A stretch of 64,000 nucleotides of DNA, taken from positions 2,356,001 through 2,420,000 of the forward strand of contig OX337229.1 of the NCBI GenBank assembly GCA_946965045.2, given 5' to 3'. The notes under the pieces were generated by a model. The model saw only the letters and a list, made by a program, of their open reading frames with translations. It made no database searches and had not been told where the DNA came from. This DNA comes from Epithemia pelagica. Its lineage: Eukaryota > Bacillariophyta > Bacillariophyceae > Surirellales > Surirellaceae. Shown here in pieces: positions 20,297-29,605 of this stretch; the stretch's first letter is position 1; the number at the start of each line of letters is the position of its first letter. The translations under genes and the position numbers were made by a program.

Positions 20297-21713
20297 CGTT
20301 TACCATCTTGGTGTGACTTTCACCTGGACCAGGTGGAATCGTCTTCCACGGGTTCGCTTGGGAACGGTCTACGCGAGAGTTATTTTTCTTGTGTTGAGGC
20401 CTTTCCTCCCCCCCCCCCTTGTCGCGGTGATTGTTTCCATGATTTGTCGGTGGATTCTTGGTTGGAGTTGGATTGCTGCCTGGAGGATGTTTCAGAGTCT
20501 GGATGAGGGCGTTGAGTGCGGCTTGGGTGAGCGGTGGTTTAGCGGTGTTTCGTCCTCGCCTAGAGGCCTTGGGTGTCTTGGAAGATGGAACGAGTGCTTG
20601 GTTGGCTCCAAAGGACGATGGTGGTGCCTTTGAGTCGGTGGCACTGCGCTTGGGTGCCCACTCGCCGTCTTTCAAACTTACTAAATATTTAGTATTGGCA
20701 CTTTCGATGATGTCTGTGTACCATAGCTTGTCCTTTCTCATCTTTGCGTCAGCCACCGACCGATCTAGGAACATGATTTCAGTAATGGCGTCAGTTAAGT
20801 TCTTACTGATATACATCAGTTCGAACTTAGGGGTCTCCGGCCAATCCGCTGTGATGATGTTAGCAAGTAGTTTTCCGGTCAACGTATGGTCGTACAGACC
20901 GGCTGCGATGAGTGGTCGCGCTTTTTCGGCAAAATCTTTGGTGAGTGCCATAATGTCTTGCCCGCCATAATTTTGGGGCAGCAAATTCCTCATTTCTCTC
21001 TTGACTTGCTCCCAGTGTTGGGGAGAGTCGTGGGTGACGATGTCCACCACGACCATAAACAACTCGGGGAAAGAGCTCACTTCGCGGCTCTGATCTTGAA
21101 CTCGTCGTTTGAAAGACTTTTCGAGACTGTTGAGGAGGAAGGCTCGGGCGCTTATATCGTTGTTTCTGTCGTATTTGTCATAGAGCTTGATCTGCTGTTC
21201 GGCCATGAGCTCTTTTACTTTCATCGGAGTGTATTTGGGATGTTCCGAAATGATGAAGAGCATCTTTTTGGAATCAAGTGGATTCCTCAGGTAAGCAATT
21301 GTGTCCATTCTGTGTTTAATCAGATGCTGTTGCAGATCGTCTTGAAACCTGCTGAAATCACCCGTCTTTTTGTTAAATTTTTCATTTTCTTCAGCAGGGC
21401 CTGCGACCCTTTCGGAATATTTCTTATCGCTTACAGTTCGAACTTGGAATGCCCTGAGGTATTCCTTCGGGGCGTCGTCATCCAGTCCGGACCAGTCCGC
21501 CTTCGGCTTGCCGCCAACCCAAACGACAAACTCGTCACGTCCCGTTCGTGGCTTGTCAGGTTTGAAAATGCTTTGCGGTGGTGCTGGTGGAGTTGTTCCT
21601 GCACTCATACTGGTCGTCTTAGATTCACCAATCAACTGTGGTGGATTGTCTGTTTCGTTTTCTCTTCCTCCTTGGTCTGTTCCAACAATTCGCTGCTGGT
21701 TACCTTGGTTCAT
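20136..21713 (-). CDS. Element D gag protein
   Basis: 525-codon gag starting MNQGNQQRIVG. The capsid-like region includes FVVWVGGKPKADWSGL, QDDLQQHLIKHRMDTIAYL and NYGGQDIMALTKDFAEKA. The same motifs appear in the gag of element C (WTGGVPLADWSGL, PGQDILAM), so both are one lineage. A zinc-knuckle-like motif YWCGKCTRWNDTHTTDQH (C-C-H-H) sits near residue 480. The last ~35 residues are probably out of frame. A candidate primer site lies 265 bp upstream. Confidence 0.88.
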   Translation of the reverse strand: MNQGNQQRIVGTDQGGRENETDNPPQLIGESKTTSMSAGTTPPAPPQSIFKPDKPRTGRDEFVVWVGGKPKADWSGLDDDAPKEYLRAFQVRTVSDKKYSERVAGPAEENEKFNKKTGDFSRFQDDLQQHLIKHRMDTIAYLRNPLDSKKMLFIISEHPKYTPMKVKELMAEQQIKLYDKYDRNNDISARAFLLNSLEKSFKRRVQDQSREVSSFPELFMVVVDIVTHDSPQHWEQVKREMRNLLPQNYGGQDIMALTKDFAEKARPLIAAGLYDHTLTGKLLANIITADWPETPKFELMYISKNLTDAITEIMFLDRSVADAKMRKDKLWYTDIIESANTKYLVSLKDGEWAPKRSATDSKAPPSSFGANQALVPSSKTPKASRRGRNTAKPPLTQAALNALIQTLKHPPGSNPTPTKNPPTNHGNNHRDKGGGEERPQHKKNNSRVDRSQANPWKTIPPGPGESHTKMVNGVLQYWCGKCTRWNDTHTTDQHIYCWIQKEPAQHERKPSKEARNRCVRLVHRD

Positions 21714-21977
21714 CGATCGTTCCTGTTCGTCGGCGGTCGAACTGCTACTGGATGGAAGGGAGGTTAGCTCTTTGATAAGATCGAAACTACCTGCTCCGCT
21801 CGATGTTGGAGACTCGTTTTGGTTCTCACTCGTGGTGGAACTTCACTTGGGGGCTCAGTGGCTTCCCCTTTTTCTCGTTGGAGGCGTGAACGCAATAATC
21901 CACTGGCGTGGACTCGATGGTCGCTTGATCGATCAATTGGGCTTGTACTAGGAAGCGTCGGGTTCGTCAGCCAGTTT

Positions 21978-21991
21978 GGGCTCGATAACCA
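21978..21991 (-). promoter_or_regulatory. Primer-binding site of element D
   Basis: Minus strand reads TGGTTATCGAGCCC, starting with the TGG that pairs to a tRNA CCA end. The tRNA 3' end implied is GGGCTCGATAACCA. It closely resembles the site of element C (TGGTTCTGAGCCC), supporting a shared primer type. Confidence 0.7.
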
Positions 21992-22195
21992 CTTAGAATA
22001 TCTGTAAACAATACTAACTGCGTAGACGATTGTGTTAGCTGTAATCTCTTCTCTAGGTCAACCTGCTCGCTCGTATGACGATGGGGCCCTCACCTTCACA
22101 CTACGATCTAGGTTGACTCCGTTATACAAGGTTGCTTTGCAAACTTGTTGTTTATAAAGAAGTAAGATAAATCTATTGAATAGAGTGTTTTTCAT
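21992..22195 (-). repeat. Possible 5' LTR of element D
   Basis: The sequence upstream of the primer site reads on the minus strand from TGAAAAACACTC to just before TGG. It contains CTTTATAAACAAC (TATA-like, near 22155). No matching 3' LTR is found near 10.1 kb, so the boundary is a guess based on the TG start and primer position. Confidence 0.35.
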
Positions 22196-22208
22196 TTTGG
22201 ATGCCTCC

Positions 22209-22523
22209 TCAGATCATCGGCCATCGGAGAACATGTTCCTCCTCCAGCATTGGGAGCAATCTTGAGGAACATGTTCCTAGGTATAGGCAACTTCCATGTA
22301 CCTTGTGTCCGCATGGGTACAACGAACAAACCTCGTCATCATTTTTTGTTTTCAAGGGACGTTGACACAACACACAACACTGCTTCCATGTTGTGTCCTC
22401 GTCGAGAGTAGTTTGGACAACCTTTTTCGTCTCGCGAAGAACCGCGAGCTGTTCAAGCGACTCTTCTGGGCAAAGCGAGTAGTTAGGTACGTACGTTGCT
22501 GAAGACATCAGAACAACCTCCAT
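22209..22523 (-). pseudogene. RING-finger-like ORF, frame broken in last Cys pair
   Basis: Reads CCVLCQRPLKTKNDDEVC then YPCGHKVHGSCLYL, which matches a RING pattern C-x2-C ... C-x-H-x2-H-x2-C. The final Cys pair is missing in this frame (SSRLLPMLEEE). Shifting by one base near 22255 gives DCSQCWRR, which would supply it. RING domains bind zinc and usually act in ubiquitin transfer. The ORF is short (104 codons) and overlaps the neighbouring 22483-23169 frame slightly, so it may be the C-terminal end of the element E coding region. Confidence 0.45.
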
Positions 22524-24898
22524 CAGACAAGCTTCCTCTTAGACTTATCTCGTTGTTGTAAGCGTCCCAATTCTGTGAATCACCGATTTTGTCGACACTC
22601 TTCCTCACTCTGGAACATAGCGTTAAAGGTCTAAATACATTGTCTTCCAGACCCATTTCAATCCCCCTAGCAAACTCGCAGTTGTATCTGATTTGATTTG
22701 ATTTCCAAGAGGTGGTTGGTCTCATTGTCAAATCTACTTCCCCATACTTGCGGTGTTTCCCATGTGGACGATCCAGCAGTAGATCCCCAAGAAAGCGCAC
22801 CACAATTGCTTGGGGCATTGGTTTTGGTCCTGATCCTGATGGCTTGGGCATCTGAACAGTCCGGTAGGTCCAGTCCTCCGCATCAGTAATATCACCCTGG
22901 TCCTCCCAAGGTTTCAGAATTGCACTATTTCCGTCCTTATCGACGATACTCCATTTCTTCAGGATGTATTCACACGTTCCTTTCCAAAAGGTAGGGGAGC
23001 GGTTGTCGACAGGCTCAAAGATATGACAGATCTTCTTCGAAAACTCACATACCAACAATGCCGGATCAGTTATGTCATGTAAGGAAGTTGTAGCAACGAT
23101 CACCAGTAAAGTCGTTACACCTTCGACCTTCCAAGACTCAATAGGTAGGTATGGGATTTTGCATATCATCAGACTCTAGAGCTGTTGTTGCGACCCTGTC
23201 AACATAGACGCGTTCACTGTGATAGCGATGCACCATAAGTTCAATGCAAGTATCGAATGATGTTGAATCAAGTCCGAGTCGTCCTTTATTGAAAATCAGA
23301 TCGCGACGACGATTGCGATGTGGGATATGTAACACATAGGATGCCGATAGGATATCGTCGTTGATCAATCCACTGAATTTCTTGCTCTTCTTACAACAAA
23401 AGACCACTTGGATATCAACTTCGGTATTTGGAATCTCTAGACCTGAAGCATAGTTAGTCGCCAATTTCATAGAAGTTTGGAGTTGCTCTTGTAGCATTTC
23501 CGAATCATCTTTCGCAAATTTAACAAGATAGTTGTCGCCAATGTTGTCTAACGGTTCATCGGATTGTAATGAATCAGTCGACCGAACGTGTGGCAAGGGA
23601 TCTTGTACTTTGGGAACTTCTATGAATGAAACTGATGGTGGTGGAATTCGAGTCTGTTGTCCACCTTCTATCGGAATCACTTGGACAGGGGGTGGTGGTG
23701 CCGATTTACGCTTCAGTGCTATTCTGTTGAAGGTTTCATGTCGGGTACCAGTTGCCAATGTCGTAGGTTTGTCACTATCTTTCACGCTTTAAGTCGGTTG
23801 GGAAGGGAGTGCCGGCCTCTTGGAGTCCTTGCGTGAATCGCGTTCACTCTCCACAGTCTTCGTTCTGCTTTTCCGTGTCGAAGGTGTTACATGGTCTGTA
23901 ACAGAAGCATGACGTCTACTGGCTGCAACCTCTTTCGATTTCCTGGAGGATAAGGATTCCTGTTTCTCATAGAATGACGCTACGATTTAAAACATCCCAC
24001 TGGTATTCGCCGTAGAGGCCTTGTTTTTCATCCTTTCTTGAAGCGAATCACGTTCATCAATATATTGATTGAACCAAGTATCTGGCATGGTATAAAGCAG
24101 CGCCTGTTCCATTTCAATATCAGTGAGAAATGGCTTTCTGTCATCTGCCTGGAGTATGGAATAGATCTGTTTCATATGCTCCAGGGCCCAGGTAACCTTC
24201 GAGGTTGGAACGGATCGAGGTTTTCGGTACTGAGAGACATCTCCAATCAGGTAATTCTTGAGTGAAAGAGCAACACGACCAAGTCCACTTTCATCCCTAG
24301 CAAATATCCCATGATGACTGAGGAAATGTCGGAAAACATCCATCAGGCTAGTATAATCGGCATATTGAGATGAGGAATCAGGGAAGGCTTTTCTCCAGAT
24401 AGAAGCACAAGATCCATATAAGGTTTTGCGGAAAAGAGATACCGTAGTCTTCAATGTAACACTGTTATCCTCTTCCATTTCTGAAATAAGTCGTTGGAGA
24501 CAGTATGCCGTGTGACAGCACAAATCTACCCTGGCAGTAGCATCACAAATTGGTAGATAGACATGGACTTGGTTGGTACCCTGCGACATAGAGACCGTCA
24601 AAAATTTTCCTGTTTCAGGACCACATACACACTCATACCAATGCAACATATTCTCGAAAGTGATCGGAGACTCGGGGCAATCAGCATCTACTGTTCCCTG
24701 ATGTACACTCGGACGAGTAGTAACCGGTGTAGTCGTATCTGCCAATCGTCCCGATCGACTGCCGCAGTGTCCCTCAGATCTCGTTTGTTCCCTCGAAATA
24801 CTTTGTTCCGAAGCTCTGGCGTGAGTATCCCGATGGGGAGAAGGGGGGTTCTTGTACCGTGGTCCTTTCACAGCTTTTCTCCTCCCTGCATTGATCAC
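22483..24898 (-). pseudogene. Element E: gag-like polyprotein relic
   Basis: One minus-strand frame runs from 24898 to 23138 with two in-frame TAA stops (23987-23989 and near 23792); a further frame from 23169 to 22483 continues it after a one-base shift near 23150. The first part is gag-like: LLYTMPDTWFNQYIDERDSL, preceded by LEHMKQIYSILQADDRKPFL. The middle is basic and Pro-rich. Then GLDSTSFDTCIELMVHRYHS could be a degenerate retropepsin. The last part (WKGTCEYILKKWSIVDKDG) is unassigned. No integrase or RT follows. No LTRs were found; the hairpin array lies directly upstream. Confidence 0.45.
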
Positions 24899-25034
24899 AG
24901 AGAAAGATTTCAGATGGAGAATGTCCCAAAGTCTGATGTAGGGGCCTTTCGTTCGTAAGGCTTGTCTTCAATGGACCAAGTCTCAAAATCTGATGTCGGC
25001 AGGCTAGGGAGAGAGGTCCAGGAACTTCCTTGAC

Positions 25035-26292
25035 GAAGCACTCTTGTTGTAGCGTATCCTCGTAGTAGTCTTCTAGATGGAACTTCCTCAAAGAAGCGCT
25101 TTTGTTGTAGCGTCTTCTCACAACGACCGCGCAACAAAGAATCAGAAGCCCGATTAGCTTCTTCCTCTTAACACCACAAATTAGGAAGAGCAAGCTACTT
25201 GTGCAGCTCTAGGAAGCGCTTTTGTTGTAGCGTCTTCCACGACAATCGTCGTCTTCTTAGTGGAGAAGGAGTGTGGAAGAATCTGAAGCACTTTCGTTAT
25301 AGTTTCGACAGATTCACTTCGATCTCTCAACAACACCAAGTAGAAAACAAGGGCGAGGAACTCTACCCTTCAAGCTGCTCCACCCCCAGAGGAAGCGCTT
25401 TTGTCATAGCGTCTTCCAGTGGACAACCACAGTCTCGTATCAAGTGGAGAGGTAACAGGACAGCAGAAGCACTTTTATTGTAGTGTCGACCGGATTCCTT
25501 CCCTCGTATCCACCCAACGTGGAACAGTGATCTATCCCAGAGGGGGGTGCTCTTCGTCTTCCCTCTTCGACCCTTGGAAAAAATCAGGACAGAGCAACCG
25601 GTTAGTACCGTGTTCACTCAGCTTGCTTTGACCTGTCCTGATTTTCACAAGAGTATTAGAGGTAGTATCTGGACTTGACGAGTACTAGCAAAAAGACTTG
25701 AGGGGCCAAAAGTCGCTTTGATTGTAGCGGTAACTTTACTAGTGCCCCCAAGTTGTTTCTTGTACACTGGACCGTTGCTTGTTTTCGAATGATGTCGGAA
25801 GGCGGTCGATCGGAATGAACAATGGGCGATTCAACAATCAAATATTGTCTTCTTCCTTTCTTCTGACGATTGAGATTTGCAGGGAAACAAGGAGGAGAGA
25901 AGGAGAATCAAGAAGCGGACCAAGTCAAAGTCGCTTTGATTGTAGCGGTTACTTTCGTGGTTTCGACTTGCTTGCAATCAGAAAGAACAAGAGGATGATT
26001 CAACAATCAAAATAGAGTCTTCTTCCTTGCTTCTGGTGGTTGCAATTTTCAGGGAAAGGAGGTGGAAAAGGAGGGAGAATCGAATGAGAGCTCTGTCAGA
26101 ATTCTGCACCAGTGGTAACGTTTGTGTCCTCTCTTGCTTGTTTTGATGATCGATCAAACAATAGGATGATTCAACAATCAAAGAGATACTTCTTCTATGC
26201 TTCTGGCGGTTGAGGTTTTCAGGGAAAGGGGAAGAAGAAGAGACAATCAAAACAAACCGATTCAAAAGTCGCTTTGATTGTAGCGATTACTT
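25035..26292 (+). repeat. Array of small hairpins with co-varying stems
   Basis: Nine related sites at about 25035, 25092-25118, 25212-25238, 25284-25309, 25391-25417, 25464-25490, 25709-25737, 25927-25955 and 26266-26292. The core is CGCT, an 8-base loop such as TTTGTTGT or TTGATTGT, then AGCG. The outer stem varies in step: GGAAG/CTTCC or AGAAG/CTTCT in the left group, AAAGT/ACTTT in the right group. The site at 25464 has CACT/AGTG instead of CGCT/AGCG. Paired changes argue for a conserved structure. Read on the minus strand it also gives RYNKSAS or RYNQSDF, but not in one common ORF. Confidence 0.8.
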
Positions 26293-26400
26293 GCTTCTTT
26301 CTCCTTCCTTGTACACTGGAATTGCTCCTTGTTGATTCCAAATTGAATTGAAGATCGAATAGAATCGAATAGAAGTGGGAGAGAAAAGGATTCAACAATC
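25828..26400 (+). repeat. ~169-bp degenerate tandem repeat
   Basis: GATTCAACAATCAAA recurs at 25828, 25997, 26166 and 26389. The first three are exactly 169 bp apart. Each is followed by TCTTCTTC..., a GCGGTTG-like piece and TTTTCAGGGAAAGG. Units one and three contain a hairpin about 100 bp in; in unit two it is eroded (GGTAACGTTT remains). No ORF is supported here. Confidence 0.88.
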
Positions 26401-26569
26401 AAACTCTCAATGAGACGTTTTGGGGGGAACACCGTGTTTCTCTGCTAAGAAACAACAAGCAAATGGGTAAGAGAGGCTGGTTGTTATGGGGAGATTTGAT
26501 GATCTCTTGTTTCTTCTTACCGTTGTTCTATTTGTGTCAGGTTCCTTCGGGGTCTTTCGTATCAAGAAG

Positions 26570-26807
<238 letters not shown>

Positions 26808-27220
26808 ATGCTCTTGTGTTTTTTGTTGTGTTTTGAGCAGCAGCGAAAAAAGAGAGGATCGGATGGAGGGAGATGAATGAGTAACGTGGTTGGTTGTTGG
26901 TTGTTAGGTTGTAATAGGAATTCGTTGATATTACATGTAGTGGCAGTATTTCTCAGCGGTTTACGGTTGGATTGGGGATGAGAATGTCTTGGACATTCTC
27001 TGGGACATGTCATGGCGTCAGAGTTTCTGGCAGCTGCAGTTGTGACGTGTGTGGTCGCGTTTTCTGGTGTAGGTGATGGACAGACCGACTATTTGGTCGC
27101 GTTTCAATTGTAGGTGACGGACAGACCGACTAGCGCCTAATTTATTGCTCGAGGTACATGTGCTATCCCTAATGTGCGCATTAATATTAGAAATAATGCG
27201 CATAACTGGGAAATAACGCG
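26808..27220. other. Gene-less spacer with a short duplicated segment
   Basis: Contains two copies of a segment ending TGTAGGTGACGGACAGACCGA-like sequence (near 27070 and 27110). It otherwise holds nothing recognisable. Confidence 0.4.
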
Positions 27221-27340
27221 CATTATTTCCCAATAATGCGCATTATTTCCCAATAATGCGCGTTATTTCCCAATAATGTGCATTATTTCCCAATAATGCG
27301 CATTATTTCCCAATAATGCGCATTATTTCCCAATAATGTG
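27221..27340 (+). repeat. 20-bp palindromic unit, six tandem copies
   Basis: Six units of CATTATTTCCCAATAATGCG, with minor variants (CGTT, TGTG) at fixed places. The junctions read AATAATGCGCATTATT, a perfect 16-bp palindrome. Upstream, GGGAAATAACGCGCATTATTTCCC-type sequence forms a longer imperfect hairpin (27208-27231). Confidence 0.95.
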
Positions 27341-27403
27341 CTCTATAATGCGCTATTATACCTTGAAATAATGTGGGAGGGCCTGTTTTCCCTCCTTAGA
27401 TGT

Positions 27404-27590
27404 GATCCCATAGAGGTTTCCCCTCAATGATCCCGTAGAGGTTTCCCCTCAATGATCCCATAGAGGTTTCCCCTCAATGATCCCATAGAGGTTTCCCCTC
27501 AATGATCCCGTAGAGGTTTCCCCTCAATGATCCCATAGAGGTTTCCCCTCAATGATCCCATAGAGGTTTCCCCTCAATGATCCCATCTGA
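27404..27590 (+). repeat. 25-bp unit, seven copies plus a partial eighth
   Basis: Unit GATCCCATAGAGGTTTCCCC followed by TCAAT. Copies two and five carry CCCG instead of CCCA. The array runs straight into the start codon of the next ORF, because each unit junction contains ATGATCCC. Confidence 0.97.
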
Positions 27591-28002
27591 CTTGGGACGA
27601 TTTGAATTGCTGCTGATGAGTGGGACAACAGTGAACGAAGACGACTTCGAATTTATGGGTGATTACGAAGACTATTACGAAATTGACGGTGAACCTGAGG
27701 TGAACATGGCTCCGAGTTTCAATTCATCTTTATCAACAGTTTATTCGAAACTTGAGACAATGCAATTTACAGACCTACACGATGCCTGTGAGATGTGGTA
27801 CCCACTCCATATTGAGCCACGCCCAGGCGCAAAGGATACAAATTACCCATGCCAGTTTAATGGAAAACCTTTCAACTGCCATTCAGATCTCATGCGATTC
27901 TTGTCTGAAAATCAATACGAAACAGCATGGGTTCGAGCGGTGTACAACTACATGACATGCTTTTATAATGGTTCTGATGATAAAGAACAACTGTTGTCTT
28001 GA
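27577..28002 (+). CDS. Hypothetical acidic 141-aa protein
   Basis: Starts at the ATG of the last partial 25-bp unit. The N-terminus is acidic and Tyr/Asp-rich (DDFEFMGDYEDYYEIDGEPE). A folded-looking part follows with WYPLHIEPRPGAKD, CQFNGKPFNCHSDLMRFL and WVRAVYNYMTCFYNG. Even composition and the absence of stops suggest a real coding sequence; no family recognised. An internal Met (MSGTTVNEDD, near 27616) is an alternative start if the repeat is untranslated. Confidence 0.42.
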   Translation: MIPSDLGRFELLLMSGTTVNEDDFEFMGDYEDYYEIDGEPEVNMAPSFNSSLSTVYSKLETMQFTDLHDACEMWYPLHIEPRPGAKDTNYPCQFNGKPFNCHSDLMRFLSENQYETAWVRAVYNYMTCFYNGSDDKEQLLS

Positions 28003-28227
28003 CAGCCATAAAGATAGATTCTCTATATATTGTTGTCTATCAATTACCTCCATAATGCATGGCAGTGCTTGAGCATCTCGTTCCTTGTATCCTGCGCTAA
28101 ATTGCCAAGAGCTCATGTCCACGCAGATGAAAACGTGTGAAAGCCAGACGCAATGAATGACTCAAACTGATCCGGATCAGGCTAGGAGGAAGACAAATGC
28201 GCCCCAATGCTAACAGGAGAAAGAAGA

Positions 28228-28388
28228 GAACACGTGCACAGGAGGATACGTACTCAATCATTGACACTTACAATGGAATATGGAAAAGTAGGCAAGCCTA
28301 TTCTGTGTTCTGTGATCGTCACGTGGATGCGGGGTGCGGGGTGTGCGTTGTGTTTGTGCATTGTGTTTGTGGGGTGTGGGGTGAGACC
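28228..28388 (+). repeat. Dispersed direct repeat, copy 1
   Basis: Shares with 29078-29210 the blocks CACAGGAGGATACG, GGAAAAGTAGGCAAGCCTAT, TCTGTGTTCTGTGA and a G/T-rich GCGGGGTGTGCGTTGTGTTT end. Small insertions differ between the copies. It could be the edges of an unidentified element about 0.7 kb long. Confidence 0.85.
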
Positions 28389-28610
28389 TGATCTGGATCA
28401 GACTAGAGGGAAAGAAGGAAGGGAAACACCTTCGACGGACAGAGTAGCAAACAATGACTAACGGAAAAGCAGGCAAGCAGCAACAGAGCAAACGGTTCGA
28501 TCAACGGTTGGGTGAACCGATTATGGGAATTGATAAGTCATCCATTACGTGAAACCGGCACTGAACATATCAACGGGAAATGCATCGGAACAGAGTAAAA
28601 GTGGCACAAA

Positions 28611-28730
28611 GTTACATGTATGCAAACGGACAGTACATGTAACCAACTTGGTTACATGTTTTCAAATGGACAATAAATGTAACCAAATTGATTACATGTA
28701 TTCCAACGAACAATACATGTATCCACTTGC
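28611..28730 (+). repeat. 40-bp unit, three copies
   Basis: Three 40-bp units start GTTACATGTATGCAAACGGA, GTTACATGTTTTCAAATGGA and ATTACATGTATTCCAACGAA. Each contains a second TACATGT-like motif. The ACATGT palindrome recurs six times. Confidence 0.93.
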
Positions 28731-28828
28731 AACGTGGGTTAGATGGGCACAAAAGGACAATACATAATACATGGAGCCGTTTAATCGGAGTCCTCTTTAG
28801 TTTCGTCTTCGTCTTCATCACTTTCAGT

Positions 28829-29053
28829 TCAGACCATTGACTGATCACTGTCAAGCCACACAACTTCCTCGTTCAACTCTTCATTGGAATCATCATTGGG
28901 CTCTTGGGGCTTCTTAGCTTCGTGTTTCAACCTCCTTACGCTCCTCTGAATACGGTTGAAGAGCACCTCAGCATGGATAAGCTCGATCTGAATTTGAGAT
29001 ATGAGTTGGCTCAACTCTTTTAAGTGACCCATGAGTCTGTCTTGACCTGACAT
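28829..29053 (-). CDS. Hypothetical 74-aa coiled-coil ORF
   Basis: From an internal ATG at 29053: MSGQDRLMGHLKELSQLISQ and on through IQIELIHAEVLFNRIQRSVRR, a heptad-like helix, then an acidic tail (NDDSNEELNEEVV). The longer frame upstream crosses the dispersed repeat and is unlikely to be native. No family recognised. Confidence 0.3.
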   Translation of the reverse strand: MSGQDRLMGHLKELSQLISQIQIELIHAEVLFNRIQRSVRRLKHEAKKPQEPNDDSNEELNEEVVWLDSDQSMV

Positions 29054-29077
29054 GATCGATACGAGTATGCGGGAAAT

Positions 29078-29210
29078 CCACAGGAGGATACGCATTGACA
29101 CTGACAGTACAATGGAAAACAATGGAAAAGTAGGCAAGCCTATTCTGTGTTCTGTGACCGTCATGTGGATGCGGGGTGTGCGTTGTGTTTGTGGGGTGCG
29201 GGGTGAGACA
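29078..29210 (+). repeat. Dispersed direct repeat, copy 2
   Basis: Partner of the copy at 28228-28388. It lies immediately upstream of the spliced ORF at 29254, so it may contribute its 5' region. Confidence 0.85.
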
Positions 29211-29253
29211 GCATTGGTTCACCATTCTGATGCTTTTCATTATTTTTGCTGTC

Positions 29254-29605
29254 ATGGATCCTGAAAGCAGTTTTGTGGGTCACTTTTTGACAGATGTCGG
29301 AGACGTTGTGTCTCTCTGGGAACAGGCCCAAACGAAGATTAGGGAGAGATTCACGGTGAAAGGGAAAATCGACAGGGCGGAGTTCCAATCTCTTTTCATA
29401 GACACTGGAAAAGGGTACTCTGACAGAGTCCGTGATCCTACATTGAAGTTAGTCTACCAATGCCTGGAAACTACCTTTGCTGCCTCATCTTTTTCAAACG
29501 TCCGTAACCTAAACAGTAAGTCCTCAGCTATTGCTATTGCTTTTTGATCTGGCATACCTCATCTTACTTCTATGATTATCTACAGATCAACGACTTTCCT
29601 CGTGA
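29254..29605 (+). CDS. Hypothetical spliced gene, 93 aa (one intron)
   Basis: ATG at 29254 (MDPESSFVGHFL). Exon 1 ends at 29515 and a GTAAGT...CTACAG intron of 70 bp (29516-29585) follows. Exon 2 ends with TGA at 29603-29605, giving a C-terminus NLNNQRLSS. The intron breaks an otherwise unremarkable frame and keeps phase. The protein contains IRERFTVKGKIDRAEFQSLF, loosely like an EF-hand helix-loop-helix but without the acidic loop. It ends tail-to-tail with the minus ORF starting at 30276. No family recognised. Confidence 0.42.

Noticed and set aside
20886-21767. 293-codon plus-strand ORF
   Set aside because: It is antisense to element D gag, which has clear gag motifs.
25981-26120. Nucleotide-repeat region as an LTR of element E
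   Set aside because: No partner copy is found on the other side of the element E coding region (22.2 kb or below).
27404-27590. CRISPR-like array of 25-bp repeats
   Set aside because: Units are directly adjacent with no spacers, and the context is eukaryotic. It is a simple tandem repeat.
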